A stretch of DNA of 64,000 nucleotides from Thermohalobaculum sp039816045 (GCA_039816045.1 JBCBYB010000002.1:165373-229372), one strand, 5' to 3'; counted from the stretch's first letter, positions 25,649 through 34,881 are shown. The notes: a model not told the origin generated them from the sequence alone. Made by a program: numbers and translations.

Positions 25649-26224
25649 TCAACTCACCAAGTCCTCTCCGAGCGCGCTGGCCGTCACCGCCCTCAGGTCA
25701 AGCAAACCAACGAAAGTTAGCATCTGCACCGGTGATGGCCGTTCCTTGATCGTCACCGACACGAGCGGCACGAATGGACCTCCAGCAGTGCCCAAGCGCA
25801 TGTATCTGTATGTGATCCGAATGCGTGCTCGGTCTACCAGAGGATAAAGGTCCTGCACGCGATTGTGAATCAGCGCAAAGGCGTCCGAGTCGCAGGCAGC
25901 AGCCAACGAAGCGCCGTCGCAATCCCAGACGAGTGTTGCAGGCGTAAGACAAGCATCGCCCGCCGCCTGGTAACACGCGTCGCCCAACTGCCCGTTCGTC
26001 GGGTTCAGCTCATTCGTGGCCGGCACTAGCGTATGCACCGGATCGGCGACAGCGGCGAGACGCGCGCCAAGCTGTGCGGCCTTCTGAGCATTGGATGTCA
26101 TGTGGAACGCCAGAGTGAAATCGATGATCGTGAAGATGAACATCAACACGGGCAACAGCACCATCACGAAGTCGATGGTTGGTCCGCCCCGTTCCTCCGA
26201 CAGAAAATCCCGCAGGCACGTCAT
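25649..26224 (-). CDS. TadE/TadF-like pseudopilin
   Basis: 191 aa from the ATG at 26224, whose ATGA overlaps the preceding gene's stop. The N-terminal class III-type hydrophobic segment is ERGGPTIDFVMVLLPVLMFI, followed by an alpha-helical FHMTSNAQKAAQLGARLAAV. A Cys-containing middle (GDACYQAAGDACL, DCDGASLAAACD) suggests disulfides in an extracytoplasmic domain. It resembles the minor pseudopilins of the Tad/Flp pilus system. No tadABC, rcpA or cpaA genes are present in the window. Confidence 0.8.
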   Translation of the reverse strand: MTCLRDFLSEERGGPTIDFVMVLLPVLMFIFTIIDFTLAFHMTSNAQKAAQLGARLAAVADPVHTLVPATNELNPTNGQLGDACYQAAGDACLTPATLVWDCDGASLAAACDSDAFALIHNRVQDLYPLVDRARIRITYRYMRLGTAGGPFVPLVSVTIKERPSPVQMLTFVGLLDLRAVTASALGEDLVS

Positions 26225-26856
26225 TGCCCTGGCCCTCCGCAAATCCCAGCGTTTCGGTCAGCTGCCTTGCATGCGATCACGCCCGGGAAGTTCTCGAAAG
26301 AGTACCTGGCGGTATCGGCGGACTGCAGCGTGAACCCCTGCTGGGTAAATGGCTGTTTGGGTGTCCCTTCACCGCCGTCCCTCGCCTTGAAAGAAGCGTT
26401 CACGTATTTATGAATGAACCTGAGCATGGGTAGGCCAAACACGATGAAAGCTTCCGTATCAATCCGGATGTAGGGCGTTCTTAGATCGGTGCCGCCTGTG
26501 TTAATCACGACGGGCGTCGCCTGGAACCCTACGCTCGCTTCGTCGAGCCCGGTCCGTTCTGCAATCATCGCCTCCGCCTGGCTAAGGAAGAACGGCTGAA
26601 CGAACGGGTCAACAATCACGTCAGGGTTGTTGTTTGGGTCGTTGTCCCCAAGCGGCGAGCGCGCGATCATGCGCGTCGCATCCCGCAAGGCGGACTCTAG
26701 AGCCTCACGCGCCATGAGCGCGTTGCTGTACTCCGCACCAAATATCAAAATCGAGAGAAGAAGAGGGATCATTATAACGAATTCGACAGCGGCCGCACCG
26801 GCGCGGTCGATCGCAAAACGTTTCCATGTCTCCCGAATACGGGCCCAAATCCGCAT
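26221..26856 (-). CDS. TadE-like pseudopilin
   Basis: 211 aa. The TadE-type segment DRAGAAAVEFVIMIPLLLSI lies at residues 18-37 with the conserved Glu in AAVEF, followed by a helix (EYSNALMAREALESALRDAT). The extracytoplasmic part includes GYxR-like aromatic and Gly-rich stretches and ends with Cys residues (GVIACKAADRNAGICGGPGQ). GAGGTGG precedes the start. It is the first gene of the trio, and a 638-bp region with several palindromes lies upstream. Confidence 0.83.
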   Translation of the reverse strand: MRIWARIRETWKRFAIDRAGAAAVEFVIMIPLLLSILIFGAEYSNALMAREALESALRDATRMIARSPLGDNDPNNNPDVIVDPFVQPFFLSQAEAMIAERTGLDEASVGFQATPVVINTGGTDLRTPYIRIDTEAFIVFGLPMLRFIHKYVNASFKARDGGEGTPKQPFTQQGFTLQSADTARYSFENFPGVIACKAADRNAGICGGPGQ

Positions 26857-27494
26857 TTCTCACCCACCACCTCGGTCGCGCTTAAAAATGCACTGCCCCC
26901 CACCGAGAAGAAGGAACAGACTATATAGTCTCCAGAGTTTGTACGCCGCTGCTGCAAACCAGCAGATAAATCACCCCTACTTGGGGTACAACGATTCGTC
27001 CAGATACGCAAGATTTTGCTGAAGTTTTAAGGGTCTGAGCGCTTAGCGGAACCGGTTGGAGCGTTGCAAACGGAGCAAACACAAGGCGCTCTCGTGGTTA
27101 CCATTTTTTGCCTTGGCGCAAGCGCTTCCTGCAAGCCGAACTGGACGACACCGAAAGGTTGAAGCCGCGAAGGAATTGGTTTGCCGGAAAGCCTTCCCTT
27201 GACCCCAGCGCCTCAAGACAGCGCGAACGAACCCCGGAGTTGCCCTTCGACGACAAGGAAGCGCCAGTTTTTCGAACGCATGTTGGTCCAGTGCCAGCGG
27301 ACGAAGGGTTCTTCGTTCGATGACCACAAAGATCTTGCAGCCCGAACACCCGCGATGATCCGCACCTATCGGCGGCACGACATCTGCCCCGCTCCGATGG
27401 CTCGAAGCAAGGAGCCACCCGCCTTGAGCACGGCCGCATGTTGCATTGCAGCAAAGCCTATGGAATAGCGTCGCTCTCTCAAAGGAGCACACTC
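26857..27494. other. 638-bp intergenic region with palindromic motifs upstream of the Tad-like genes
   Basis: No gene I can support lies here; open frames exist on both strands but have the Arg/Cys/Ser-rich look of shadow translation. Near the tadE-like start are three short inverted repeats: GACTATATAGTC (26919-26930, perfect), CTGCTG-N5-CAGCAG (26949-26965) and ACCCC-N5-GGGGT (26973-26987). These are candidate operator sites. The DNA from 26880 to 27030 is more AT-rich than its surroundings, consistent with a promoter region. The plus-strand side ends with AAGGAGC just before the methyltransferase start. Confidence 0.5.
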
Positions 27495-28151
27495 ATGCCA
27501 GATCCATCGTCCTTCTGGGACCGCATGGCTGCGTCCTACTCAAAAAGCGCAGTCCGCGACCCCGCTTCCTATGCCGAGAAGCTAGCGCGCACCCAAGCAC
27601 TTCTCTCACCTCAATCAACCGTTCTCGAAATCGGTTGCGGTACGGGCAGCACAGCAATCACCCATGCACCCCATGCCCGACACATCACCGCGACCGATCT
27701 ATCTGAGGCGATGCTCGAGATCGCGCGAAAGAAGGCTGCGGATGCAGGCGTGGAAAATGTGACGTTCACGCGAGTCGATGTCAGCGACCTCAAGCGGCAG
27801 GGAGCCGTCGCCGACGCTGCCCCCTACGACATGGTTATGGCCCACAGCCTATTGCATTTGCTGCCCGACCCGCAGGCAACGATCCGCGACGCATACGCAC
27901 TTCTCCGACCGGGGGGCCTGTTCGTCTCCTCCACCATGTGTCTCGATGACAGACACTGGTTCCTGAGACCCATCGCAGGGATCGCACGTCTTGTCGGTCT
28001 CTTTCCGGGGCTGAACTTCTTTACGCGGAAACGTCTCATGAGTTGGATGCCCGAACCCGGCTTCGAGATTGTTGACGAATGGCAGCCTGGGCCGCGCAAA
28101 GCTGTCTTTGTGATTGCCCGGCGCCCTGAGTCCAGCCACACAAAAGGGTGA
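27495..28151 (+). CDS. Class I SAM-dependent methyltransferase
   Basis: 218 aa from the ATG at 27495, which has AAGGAG upstream; the earlier in-frame start is rejected. The SAM-binding motifs are VLEIGCGTGSTAITHAP and ITATDLSEAMLEIARKKA, then VSDLKRQG and the post-motif YDMVMAHSLLHLLPDP. The general type is the UbiE/UbiG-like methyltransferases; substrate unknown. A metallophosphoesterase gene follows 42 bp later on the same strand, so they may be co-transcribed. Confidence 0.9.
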   Translation: MPDPSSFWDRMAASYSKSAVRDPASYAEKLARTQALLSPQSTVLEIGCGTGSTAITHAPHARHITATDLSEAMLEIARKKAADAGVENVTFTRVDVSDLKRQGAVADAAPYDMVMAHSLLHLLPDPQATIRDAYALLRPGGLFVSSTMCLDDRHWFLRPIAGIARLVGLFPGLNFFTRKRLMSWMPEPGFEIVDEWQPGPRKAVFVIARRPESSHTKG

Positions 28152-28193
28152 CGGAAGGCCGTTAGTCGACAGGCAATACAATGGGAGCCCTCG

Positions 28194-29021
28194 ATGCTTG
28201 TCGCACAAATCACCGATCTCCACATGCGCTGGGACGACACACCACTCTCCGGCGCGGTTGTCACGAGACCGTACATCGCGGCCGCGGTCGATCAGGTGAA
28301 CGCTTGGGCGCCGGATGCGACCCTGGTGACCGGCGATCTGACCGATATCAGGACAGCAGAAGAGTATGCGCTGCTGCGGACTGAGCTTGATCGGCTTGCA
28401 GCACCGTACTTCGTTATCCCCGGAAACCACGATCGGCGTGAGGAATTGCGACAGGCCTTCTCGGATCACGCCTACTTGCCGGCATCGGGCCGGATCCAAT
28501 GGGTGATCGAGGAGTTCCCGCTTCGCCTTATCGGGCTGGACAGTGTTGTCCCGGGATCGGGATATGGAGAGCTCTCAGAAGACAGCCTGAATTGGCTCGA
28601 CAAGACGCTTTCCGCCGACCCGCGCCCCACTCTTGTTGCAATCCACCACCCGCCGTTTCGAACGGGTATCTTGGGAATGGACCGCATCATGTGCCGAAAT
28701 GGGGACGCGATGGCTGACGTAATCGCACGCCATCCGCATGTGGAGAGGGTCGTTGCCGGTCACCATCATCGCCCAGTCACAGTTCGCTGGGCCGGCACTG
28801 TCGGGCAGATCGCGCCGTCAGTTGCCCATCAAGTCAATCTCGACTTTACGGACCGTGAGATTGCTGAGTGGGTGCTCGAACCACCGGCCATCTTGCTTCA
28901 CAGCTGGGACGGCGAAATGCTGATCTCTCACACTGCCTATATCGGAGACTTTGGCGGACCGCAGCCGTTCCGGCTCGACCCGGGCTATCCGGGAGGTGCC
29001 TCGAACGTTGAACCGCTCTGA
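28194..29021 (+). CDS. Metallophosphoesterase (CpdA/GpdQ-like class III phosphodiesterase)
   Basis: 275 aa. The calcineurin-like metal ligands are in order: QITDLHMRW (residues 6-14), VTGDLTD (45-51), IPGNHDRR (75-82), IHHPPFRTG (about 155-163) and VVAGHHHRPV (about 186-195). This layout is the class III cyclic-nucleotide phosphodiesterase/GpdQ branch, which hydrolyses cAMP or glycerophosphodiesters. The exact substrate cannot be told. It is convergent with gltA, with a hairpin between them. Confidence 0.9.
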   Translation: MLVAQITDLHMRWDDTPLSGAVVTRPYIAAAVDQVNAWAPDATLVTGDLTDIRTAEEYALLRTELDRLAAPYFVIPGNHDRREELRQAFSDHAYLPASGRIQWVIEEFPLRLIGLDSVVPGSGYGELSEDSLNWLDKTLSADPRPTLVAIHHPPFRTGILGMDRIMCRNGDAMADVIARHPHVERVVAGHHHRPVTVRWAGTVGQIAPSVAHQVNLDFTDREIAEWVLEPPAILLHSWDGEMLISHTAYIGDFGGPQPFRLDPGYPGGASNVEPL

Positions 29022-29054
29022 GTGTGACCACCAAAGGGGAGCAACAGGTCTCTT

Positions 29055-29087
29055 GGGAGAGAGCGCCGCCCGAAAAACGGCGCTCCC
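29055..29087. terminator. Bidirectional terminator hairpin between phosphoesterase gene and gltA
   Basis: GAGCGCCG (29061-29068) pairs with CGGCGCTC (29078-29085) around CCCGAAAAA, with further GGGA/TCCC pairing outside. It sits between the convergent stops at 29021 and 29097 and could terminate either gene. Confidence 0.55.
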
Positions 29088-29096
29088 ATCCAACGA

Positions 29097-30395
29097 TCAG
29101 CGGGACGAAACATCCGTGTAGTCCCGGCGCGCCGAGCCCGAATAGAGCTGGCGCGGGCGACCGATGCGCTGCACCGGATCCTCAACCATCTCCTTCCACT
29201 GCGCGATCCATCCAACCGTGCGCGAGAGCGCAAAGATTGCCGTGAACATCGATGTCGGGAAGCCCATCGCGTTGAGCACAATGCCCGAATAGAAATCGAC
29301 GTTCGGATAGAGTTTCTTCTCAACGAAGTATTCATCCTCCAGCGCGATCCGCTCCAGTTCCTGCGCGACCTGCAGCGTCGGATCGTTCTCGACGCCTACG
29401 AGCTCGAGAACCTCCTTGGCGGTCTGCTGCATGACCTTCGCGCGCGGATCGTAGTTCTTGTAGACCCGATGGCCAAAGCCCATCAGGCGGAACGGATCGT
29501 CCTTGTCCTTTGCCCGGTCAACAAACTCCGGGATCTTATCGACGGATCCGATCTCACGCAGCATCTCCAGGCAAGCTTGGTTTGCGCCACCATGCGCCGG
29601 CCCCCACAAACACGCGACGCCCGCGGCGATGCACGCGAAGGGGTTGGCGTTTGAACTGCCTGCAAGCCGCACAGTCGAGGTCGAGGCGTTCTGCTCATGA
29701 TCTGCATGCAGCGTCATGATCCGATCCATGGCGCGCGCCATGATCGGGTTAACGACATACTCCTCGCACGGCACCGCAAAGCACATGTGCAGGAAGTTGG
29801 CAGCATAATCGAGATCGTTGCGCGGATACACGAACGGCTGGCCAATCGAGTACTTGTAAGCCCAGGCGCAAATCGTTGGAAGCTTCGCCACCATGCGGAT
29901 CGAAGCAACCTCACGCTGCCATGGGTCGGTGATATCGGTGCTGTCGTGGTAGAACGCCGACATCGCACCGACCACGCCGCAGACAATTGCCATCGGGTGC
30001 GCATCGCGACGGAAACCGCGGTAGAAGTTCTGCATCTGCTCATGCAGCATCGTGTGATGCGTTACGCGGGTTTCAAAATCTGCCAGCGTCGATGCGTTCG
30101 GCAACTCGCCGTAGAGCAGGAGGTAGCAGACCTCAAGAAAGTGGCTCTTCTCAGCGAGATCATCGATTGCATAGCCGCGATACAGCAACTCCCCTTTATC
30201 GCCGTCGATGTAGGTAATGGTCGACTCGCAGCTGGCAGTCGACGTGAAGCCCGGGTCGTAGGTGAACATGCCCGTCGCGGCATAGAGCTTCCGAACGTCA
30301 ATGACGGACGGTCCGACGACGCCTTCATAGATCGGGAATTCAGCAGTCTTTCCGTCAACTGTCAGGCTCGCGGTCCGGGGATTGTTGGCGTCCAT
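29097..30395 (-). CDS. gltA: Citrate synthase (type II, hexameric class)
   Basis: 432 aa. It condenses oxaloacetate and acetyl-CoA to citrate, entry step of the TCA cycle. The active-site His residues are in LWGPAHGGANQ and GFGHRVYKNYDPR, and the catalytic Asp is in NVDFYSGIVLNAMG. The N-terminal GVVGPSVIDVRKLYAATGMF and FTYDPGFTSTASCESTITYI are typical of proteobacterial enzymes. It is downstream of gltX on the same strand with a 69-bp gap. Confidence 0.98.
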   Translation of the reverse strand: MDANNPRTASLTVDGKTAEFPIYEGVVGPSVIDVRKLYAATGMFTYDPGFTSTASCESTITYIDGDKGELLYRGYAIDDLAEKSHFLEVCYLLLYGELPNASTLADFETRVTHHTMLHEQMQNFYRGFRRDAHPMAIVCGVVGAMSAFYHDSTDITDPWQREVASIRMVAKLPTICAWAYKYSIGQPFVYPRNDLDYAANFLHMCFAVPCEEYVVNPIMARAMDRIMTLHADHEQNASTSTVRLAGSSNANPFACIAAGVACLWGPAHGGANQACLEMLREIGSVDKIPEFVDRAKDKDDPFRLMGFGHRVYKNYDPRAKVMQQTAKEVLELVGVENDPTLQVAQELERIALEDEYFVEKKLYPNVDFYSGIVLNAMGFPTSMFTAIFALSRTVGWIAQWKEMVEDPVQRIGRPRQLYSGSARRDYTDVSSR

Positions 30396-30464
30396 CCGTT
30401 GTACCTCTCTGCATTGCTGCGACCCGGACGGCCCGAGTCACACAGGCGACCCTGCAGGCGGAGC

Positions 30465-31877
30465 TCAGCCGACGTCGGCAAGCCGCGCTAGGGTCTCGTC
30501 CCGGCCAAGCGTCTCCATGACGTCGAAGACGCCCGGGCTCACGGCGCGACCGGTCAAGGCGGCACGCAATGGCTGCGCCACCTTTCCGAGCTTGAGTTTC
30601 TCGTCCTCAGCGAAAACCCTCACGAGGGTTTCTGTGGCATCCTTCGAGAAGCTTGGGAGGTCTTGTAGCCGAGAGGCCAGCCGCGAGAGAAGGGCCCGAG
30701 CGTCATCGTCCAGCAGCTTGGTCGCCTTCGCGTCCATCTCCAGCGGTCGAGATGCCAGGAGATAGTAAGCGATTTCCTCAAGTTCAATCAACGTCTTGGC
30801 TCGATCCTTCAGCCCCGGCATTGCCTGCAAAAGGCGCTCGCGTGCGCCCTCGGACAGCGTCGCTGTGCCGCGGCGCAACAGGGACGCCTCAAGCTCCTCA
30901 ACCAACCGCGCATCATCAGCCGACCGCATGTGCTGTCCGTTGAGGTTCTCGAGTTTGGCGAAGTCGAACCGCGCCGGAGACTTGCCAACGGCATCGAGCC
31001 CAAACCATGCGATCGCTTGCTCCGTCGTGAAGAATTCGTCGTCCCCATGGGACCAACCGAGCCGCGCGAGATAGTTCCGCATCGCCTCGGGCAGGTAGCC
31101 CATGTCACGGTATGCCTCGACGCCAAGCGCACCGTGCCGTTTCGAGAGCTTTGCGCCATCCGGACCATGGATAAGCGGGATGTGCGCAAACACCGGCGTC
31201 TCCCAGCCATTTGCCGTGTAAATCAGGCTTTGACGGGCAGCGTTGGTGAGATGATCGTCACCACGGATCACATGAGTGACGCCCATATCGTGATCATCCA
31301 CAACGACCGCGTGCATATAGGTCGGGGTGCCGTCGGAGCGAAGCAGAATGAGATCATCGAGTTGATCTGCACTCCAGCTCACCGTTCCTTGGACCGCGTC
31401 GTCAACGGTCACCGAGCCTTCGCGCGGGGCCTTGAGCCTCACGACAGAAGGCGCATCGGGCACGGGTCCGTCGTGATCACGCCATGGCGAGATGAACAGA
31501 GGCGGGCGACCCTCGGCCTTCGCCTGTTCGCGGAAAGCGTCAATCTCTTCCTTGCTCGCGTAGCAACGATACGCAGTGCCCGAAGCCAGCATCTGCTCTG
31601 CAATCTCGCGGTGGCGGTCTACGCGGGAGACCTGGCTTACGGCGTCACCGTCCCAATCCAATCCCAGCCACTGCATGCCTGCAAAAATCGCCTCAGTCGC
31701 TTCAGGCGTCGACCGCGCCCGATCGGTGTCCTCGACCCGCAATAGGAACTGACCGCCGTGGTGTCGCGCAAACAGCCAATTGAACAATGCCGTCCGCGCG
31801 CCCCCGATATGGAGGTAGCCAGTTGGCGAAGGCGCGAACCGCGTCACGACTGCTTGATCGGTCGGATTGACGGGCAT
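30465..31877 (-). CDS. gltX: Glutamyl-tRNA synthetase
   Basis: 470 aa, with GGGAGG upstream of the start. Class I synthetase: the HIGH-type motif is in TRFAPSPTGYLHIGGARTA (residues 10-28) and the KMSKS-type loop is AKLSKRHGALG. It attaches glutamate to tRNA-Glu; some alphaproteobacterial GltX enzymes are non-discriminating, and this cannot be resolved here. Divergent from comEC. Confidence 0.97.
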   Translation of the reverse strand: MPVNPTDQAVVTRFAPSPTGYLHIGGARTALFNWLFARHHGGQFLLRVEDTDRARSTPEATEAIFAGMQWLGLDWDGDAVSQVSRVDRHREIAEQMLASGTAYRCYASKEEIDAFREQAKAEGRPPLFISPWRDHDGPVPDAPSVVRLKAPREGSVTVDDAVQGTVSWSADQLDDLILLRSDGTPTYMHAVVVDDHDMGVTHVIRGDDHLTNAARQSLIYTANGWETPVFAHIPLIHGPDGAKLSKRHGALGVEAYRDMGYLPEAMRNYLARLGWSHGDDEFFTTEQAIAWFGLDAVGKSPARFDFAKLENLNGQHMRSADDARLVEELEASLLRRGTATLSEGARERLLQAMPGLKDRAKTLIELEEIAYYLLASRPLEMDAKATKLLDDDARALLSRLASRLQDLPSFSKDATETLVRVFAEDEKLKLGKVAQPLRAALTGRAVSPGVFDVMETLGRDETLARLADVG

Positions 31878-31945
31878 CGCGTGACCTCCCTGTCAGTGTT
31901 TCTATGCAACGGGGTTGCAGAGCCCCCAAGAAAGGGGCTTGTCTT

Positions 31946-34081
31946 ATGGGACAGCCAAACCAGGAGGACAAGGTGCGTCTTCGTGCTTGCGCCAGCGAGG
32001 TCGTGTCAACCGAAAGCGCGCGCGCGATGCTGTGGTTTCCGGTCGGCATCGGTGTTGGTATCTGGATCTATTTTGCGGTCCCGAATGAGCCCCCGGCTTG
32101 GACAGCGGCTGTCGTTCTCCTGCCGCTCGCGCTCACCGTCACGTCAACGATCAGACGACTGGGCACCGTCGCCCATAGTCTTACGGTTGCCGCTTTCGCC
32201 GTAACCCTTGGGTACGGGAGTGCGCTGATCCATGCCCATGCCGCCTCTGCGCCCGTCTTGTCGCAGATGCAAGAAGCGGGCGTTGAGGGGCGGGTCGTCG
32301 AGGTAGGAAAGTCCGCCTCCGGTGCTCCTCGAGTTTTGCTCGATCAGGTGCGCGTCTATGGCCTGGAACAAAATCAAACCCCCGATCGGCTCCGCATCTC
32401 GCTGACGGACGTCCTTGCCAAGACCGTGTTGCCCGTCCCCGGAGATCGGATCCGGGTCTACGCGCGGATCTTCCCGCCAGGTGGCGCGGTTGAACCGGGT
32501 GCCTTCGACTTCCAACGCCGCGCCTTTTTCGAGCGCATAGGTGGTGTGGGGTATGCTCTCGGACCGTTTCTGAGGATCCCGCAAGTCGGCGCGTTACCCC
32601 TATCCGATCGGTTCCTTATCGCTCTCGCTAAACTGCGGGGCGAGATCTCCCAGGGGCTCAGAGAGACGCTCCCCGGACCCGACGGCGCGTTCGCGGCCGC
32701 CATTATTGTCGGAGACCGCTCGGGCATCGAGGATGCAGAGGAAGAAGCCCTTCGAGCCGCCAATCTTTCGCACCTTCTTGCGATCTCAGGGCTCCACATG
32801 GGCATCCTCTGCGGCTTGATCTTTGTCGTTGTTCGAAGCGGCGCTGCTCTCGTCCCTATGATCGCCTTGCGCTACCCGGTGAAAAAGATCGCCGCTGTCG
32901 CCGCGATTTTGGCGGGGTTTGGCTATCTCATGCTCTCTGGCATAACGGTCCCAACGCAGCGGGCCTTTGCCATGGTCGCTGTCGCCTTAGTGGCAGTTAT
33001 CCTCGATCGGCCGGCGATTACCCTACGAGCGCTCGCGGTTGCGGCGACAATTATCCTGTTGAACCGCCCAATCTCTTTGTTCGACGCTGGCTTTCAGATG
33101 AGCTTTGCAGCCACAGTTGCTCTTGTCGCCGCTTTCGAAGTGATCCGAATTGAGACCCCAGGGCGTGGGCACCGCATATCTAAAAGAGTGCTTTTGTACA
33201 TGGCCGGCATAGCGGCCACGAGCGTGATCGCTGGTCTCGCGACTGGGCCCTTTGCAGCGTTTCACTTTAACCGCGTTGCGGTTTGGGGACTGCCTGCGAA
33301 TTTGATGGCCCTGCCGATAATGGGAATGTGGATTGCTCCGTTGGCTGTGGTGTCCGGTGTCCTGGCTCCGTTAGAGCTTTCAGACTGGGCTCTGACCCTC
33401 ATGGGAACCGGCATCGGCGCAATTCTCAAAATAGCGGCGATGGTCGCAGGTTGGCCAGGCGCAACCTTCCCCTTGCAGCAGTGGTCAGGTACCGCGCTCG
33501 CACTGATTTCGCTCGGCGGTCTCTGGCTCGCGTTATGGCGCTCTCGGTTGCGATACGTAGCCATAGTACCGATTTTGATCGGCCTTTGGGCCATGGGGAA
33601 CCCACCGTCACGTCCTACGGTCTTGCTTGCGCCTGGTGCTCGACTGGTGGGGGTTCTTGGCGAGGATGGCCGTGCCTTGGATCAACGCAGGGCGCAAAGC
33701 TTTGCCGCTGAAACATGGTTGCGCCGCGACGGTGATGATGCCGACCAAGCTATGGCCGCTGGACGGCCAGCATTGCAACATGGCCGCAGTTGGGCCCGCG
33801 CCAATCTCGAGAACGGCTGGACGCTCGAAGTTCTTCACGGTAGGGCCGCCAACAGGACTGATCTGCAAAAGCTCTGCGAACCACAGACGGTCCTCGTCGC
33901 ACGTCATGGAATGGAGATCGACGGGCCTTGCTGTTACCTGGGAGCCACCGCTCTCGCAGCTAAGGGCGCAATCTCAATACACGCGACAGACGATGGCCTG
34001 AGGCTCACCAGTGCATACGGACCCGGAAGCCGGCTGTGGCGACCAGGCCTTCCCGACATCCTCAACGGTAGGTGCGAATGA
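31946..34081 (+). CDS. comEC: ComEC/Rec2-family DNA uptake channel protein
   Basis: 711 aa from the ATG at 31946 (MGQPNQEDKV), with AAAGGGG upstream; an earlier ATG at 31904 lacks a ribosome site. N-terminal DUF4131-like region, then the competence channel domain with the conserved motif AANLSHLLAISGLHMGILCG and about eight further hydrophobic segments to residue 550. The C-terminal region is soluble but shows no HxHxDH metallo-beta-lactamase motif, so the nuclease domain is absent or degenerate. The stop lies 20 nt inside the convergent lexA gene. Confidence 0.88.
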   Translation: MGQPNQEDKVRLRACASEVVSTESARAMLWFPVGIGVGIWIYFAVPNEPPAWTAAVVLLPLALTVTSTIRRLGTVAHSLTVAAFAVTLGYGSALIHAHAASAPVLSQMQEAGVEGRVVEVGKSASGAPRVLLDQVRVYGLEQNQTPDRLRISLTDVLAKTVLPVPGDRIRVYARIFPPGGAVEPGAFDFQRRAFFERIGGVGYALGPFLRIPQVGALPLSDRFLIALAKLRGEISQGLRETLPGPDGAFAAAIIVGDRSGIEDAEEEALRAANLSHLLAISGLHMGILCGLIFVVVRSGAALVPMIALRYPVKKIAAVAAILAGFGYLMLSGITVPTQRAFAMVAVALVAVILDRPAITLRALAVAATIILLNRPISLFDAGFQMSFAATVALVAAFEVIRIETPGRGHRISKRVLLYMAGIAATSVIAGLATGPFAAFHFNRVAVWGLPANLMALPIMGMWIAPLAVVSGVLAPLELSDWALTLMGTGIGAILKIAAMVAGWPGATFPLQQWSGTALALISLGGLWLALWRSRLRYVAIVPILIGLWAMGNPPSRPTVLLAPGARLVGVLGEDGRALDQRRAQSFAAETWLRRDGDDADQAMAAGRPALQHGRSWARANLENGWTLEVLHGRAANRTDLQKLCEPQTVLVARHGMEIDGPCCYLGATALAAKGAISIHATDDGLRLTSAYGPGSRLWRPGLPDILNGRCE

Positions 34082-34769
34082 GGCCGACCATCCGCCCCTG
34101 TATGCGCACCTGATCCGAACGATAGAGCCGCGTTTCATACGCCGGGTTGGCTGCCTCCAGAGCAATCGCACCGCCTTTGCGCCGCAGACGCTTGAGGGTT
34201 GCCTCGTGATCCTCGATGAGCGCGACCACTATGTCGCCCGTGTCTGCGGTATCTTGGCGACGAACCACCACGATATCGCCCTCAAAGATCCCGGCCTCGA
34301 TCATCGAGTCCCCTTTCACTTCAAGCGCATAGTGCTCGGATCCCTGAGCGATCATCTGCTGCGGGACACCAAACTCCTGGCCTCCCTGCTCCAATGCCTC
34401 GATCGGGACGCCGGCCGCGATCCGCCCTACAAGCGTAACAGACGTAGCGGCAGGAACCGGGTCGATTGACTGCGGCGGAGCGGACGGAGCGCCGCTGCCC
34501 AGATCTCCTTGGATCACCGCTGGCTGGAAACCCCGCGGGCGGGCCGTCTCCAGGTTCTCAGGCAGCCTGATGATCTCCACCGCTCTCGCACGATGGGCCA
34601 TGCGGCGAATGTAACCCCGCTCCTCAAGCGCGGTGATCAGCCGATGGATCCCGGATTTCGACCTCAGATCCAACGCCTCCTTCATCTCGTCGAACGATGG
34701 AGAGACCCCGTCACGTTGGACGCGATCATGTATGAACACCAGAAGGTCGTATTGCTTCTTTGTCAGCAT
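34062..34769 (-). CDS. lexA: LexA repressor
   Basis: 235 aa starting MLTKKQYDLLVFIHDRVQRD at 34769; a longer frame to 34799 is disfavoured. The N-terminal winged HTH (GVSPSFDEMKEALDLRSKSG) is followed by a long linker, then the S24 autoprotease domain: cleavage site in LVGRIAAGVPIEAL, nucleophile Ser in EVKGDSMIEAGI, and Lys in DHEATLKRLRRKGG. It represses SOS genes until RecA-stimulated self-cleavage. An SOS operator lies upstream, so it is probably self-regulated. Confidence 0.97.
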   Translation of the reverse strand: MLTKKQYDLLVFIHDRVQRDGVSPSFDEMKEALDLRSKSGIHRLITALEERGYIRRMAHRARAVEIIRLPENLETARPRGFQPAVIQGDLGSGAPSAPPQSIDPVPAATSVTLVGRIAAGVPIEALEQGGQEFGVPQQMIAQGSEHYALEVKGDSMIEAGIFEGDIVVVRRQDTADTGDIVVALIEDHEATLKRLRRKGGAIALEAANPAYETRLYRSDQVRIQGRMVGLIRTYR

Positions 34770-34802
34770 GACCGATTGCCCCGCATATTGACCACCCATA
34801 TT

Positions 34803-34817
34803 GTTCTACTTAAGTTC
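34803..34817 (-). promoter_or_regulatory. LexA operator (SOS box) upstream of lexA
   Basis: GTTC (34803-34806), 7 nt, GTTC (34814-34817) exactly matches the alphaproteobacterial LexA box GTTC-N7-GTTC. It lies 33-48 bp upstream of the lexA start codon. Confidence 0.85.
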
Positions 34818-34881
34818 CGAAATTGTGTCAACAAACGAGGAACAGAGGATCAACATGGGGCTGATTGTGTTCCAGTGAGGG

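Noticed and set aside
27043..27492. A 149-codon minus-strand frame between the Tad-like genes and the methyltransferase
   Set aside because: Composition is Arg/Cys/Ser-heavy, there is no ribosome site, and no family was recognised.
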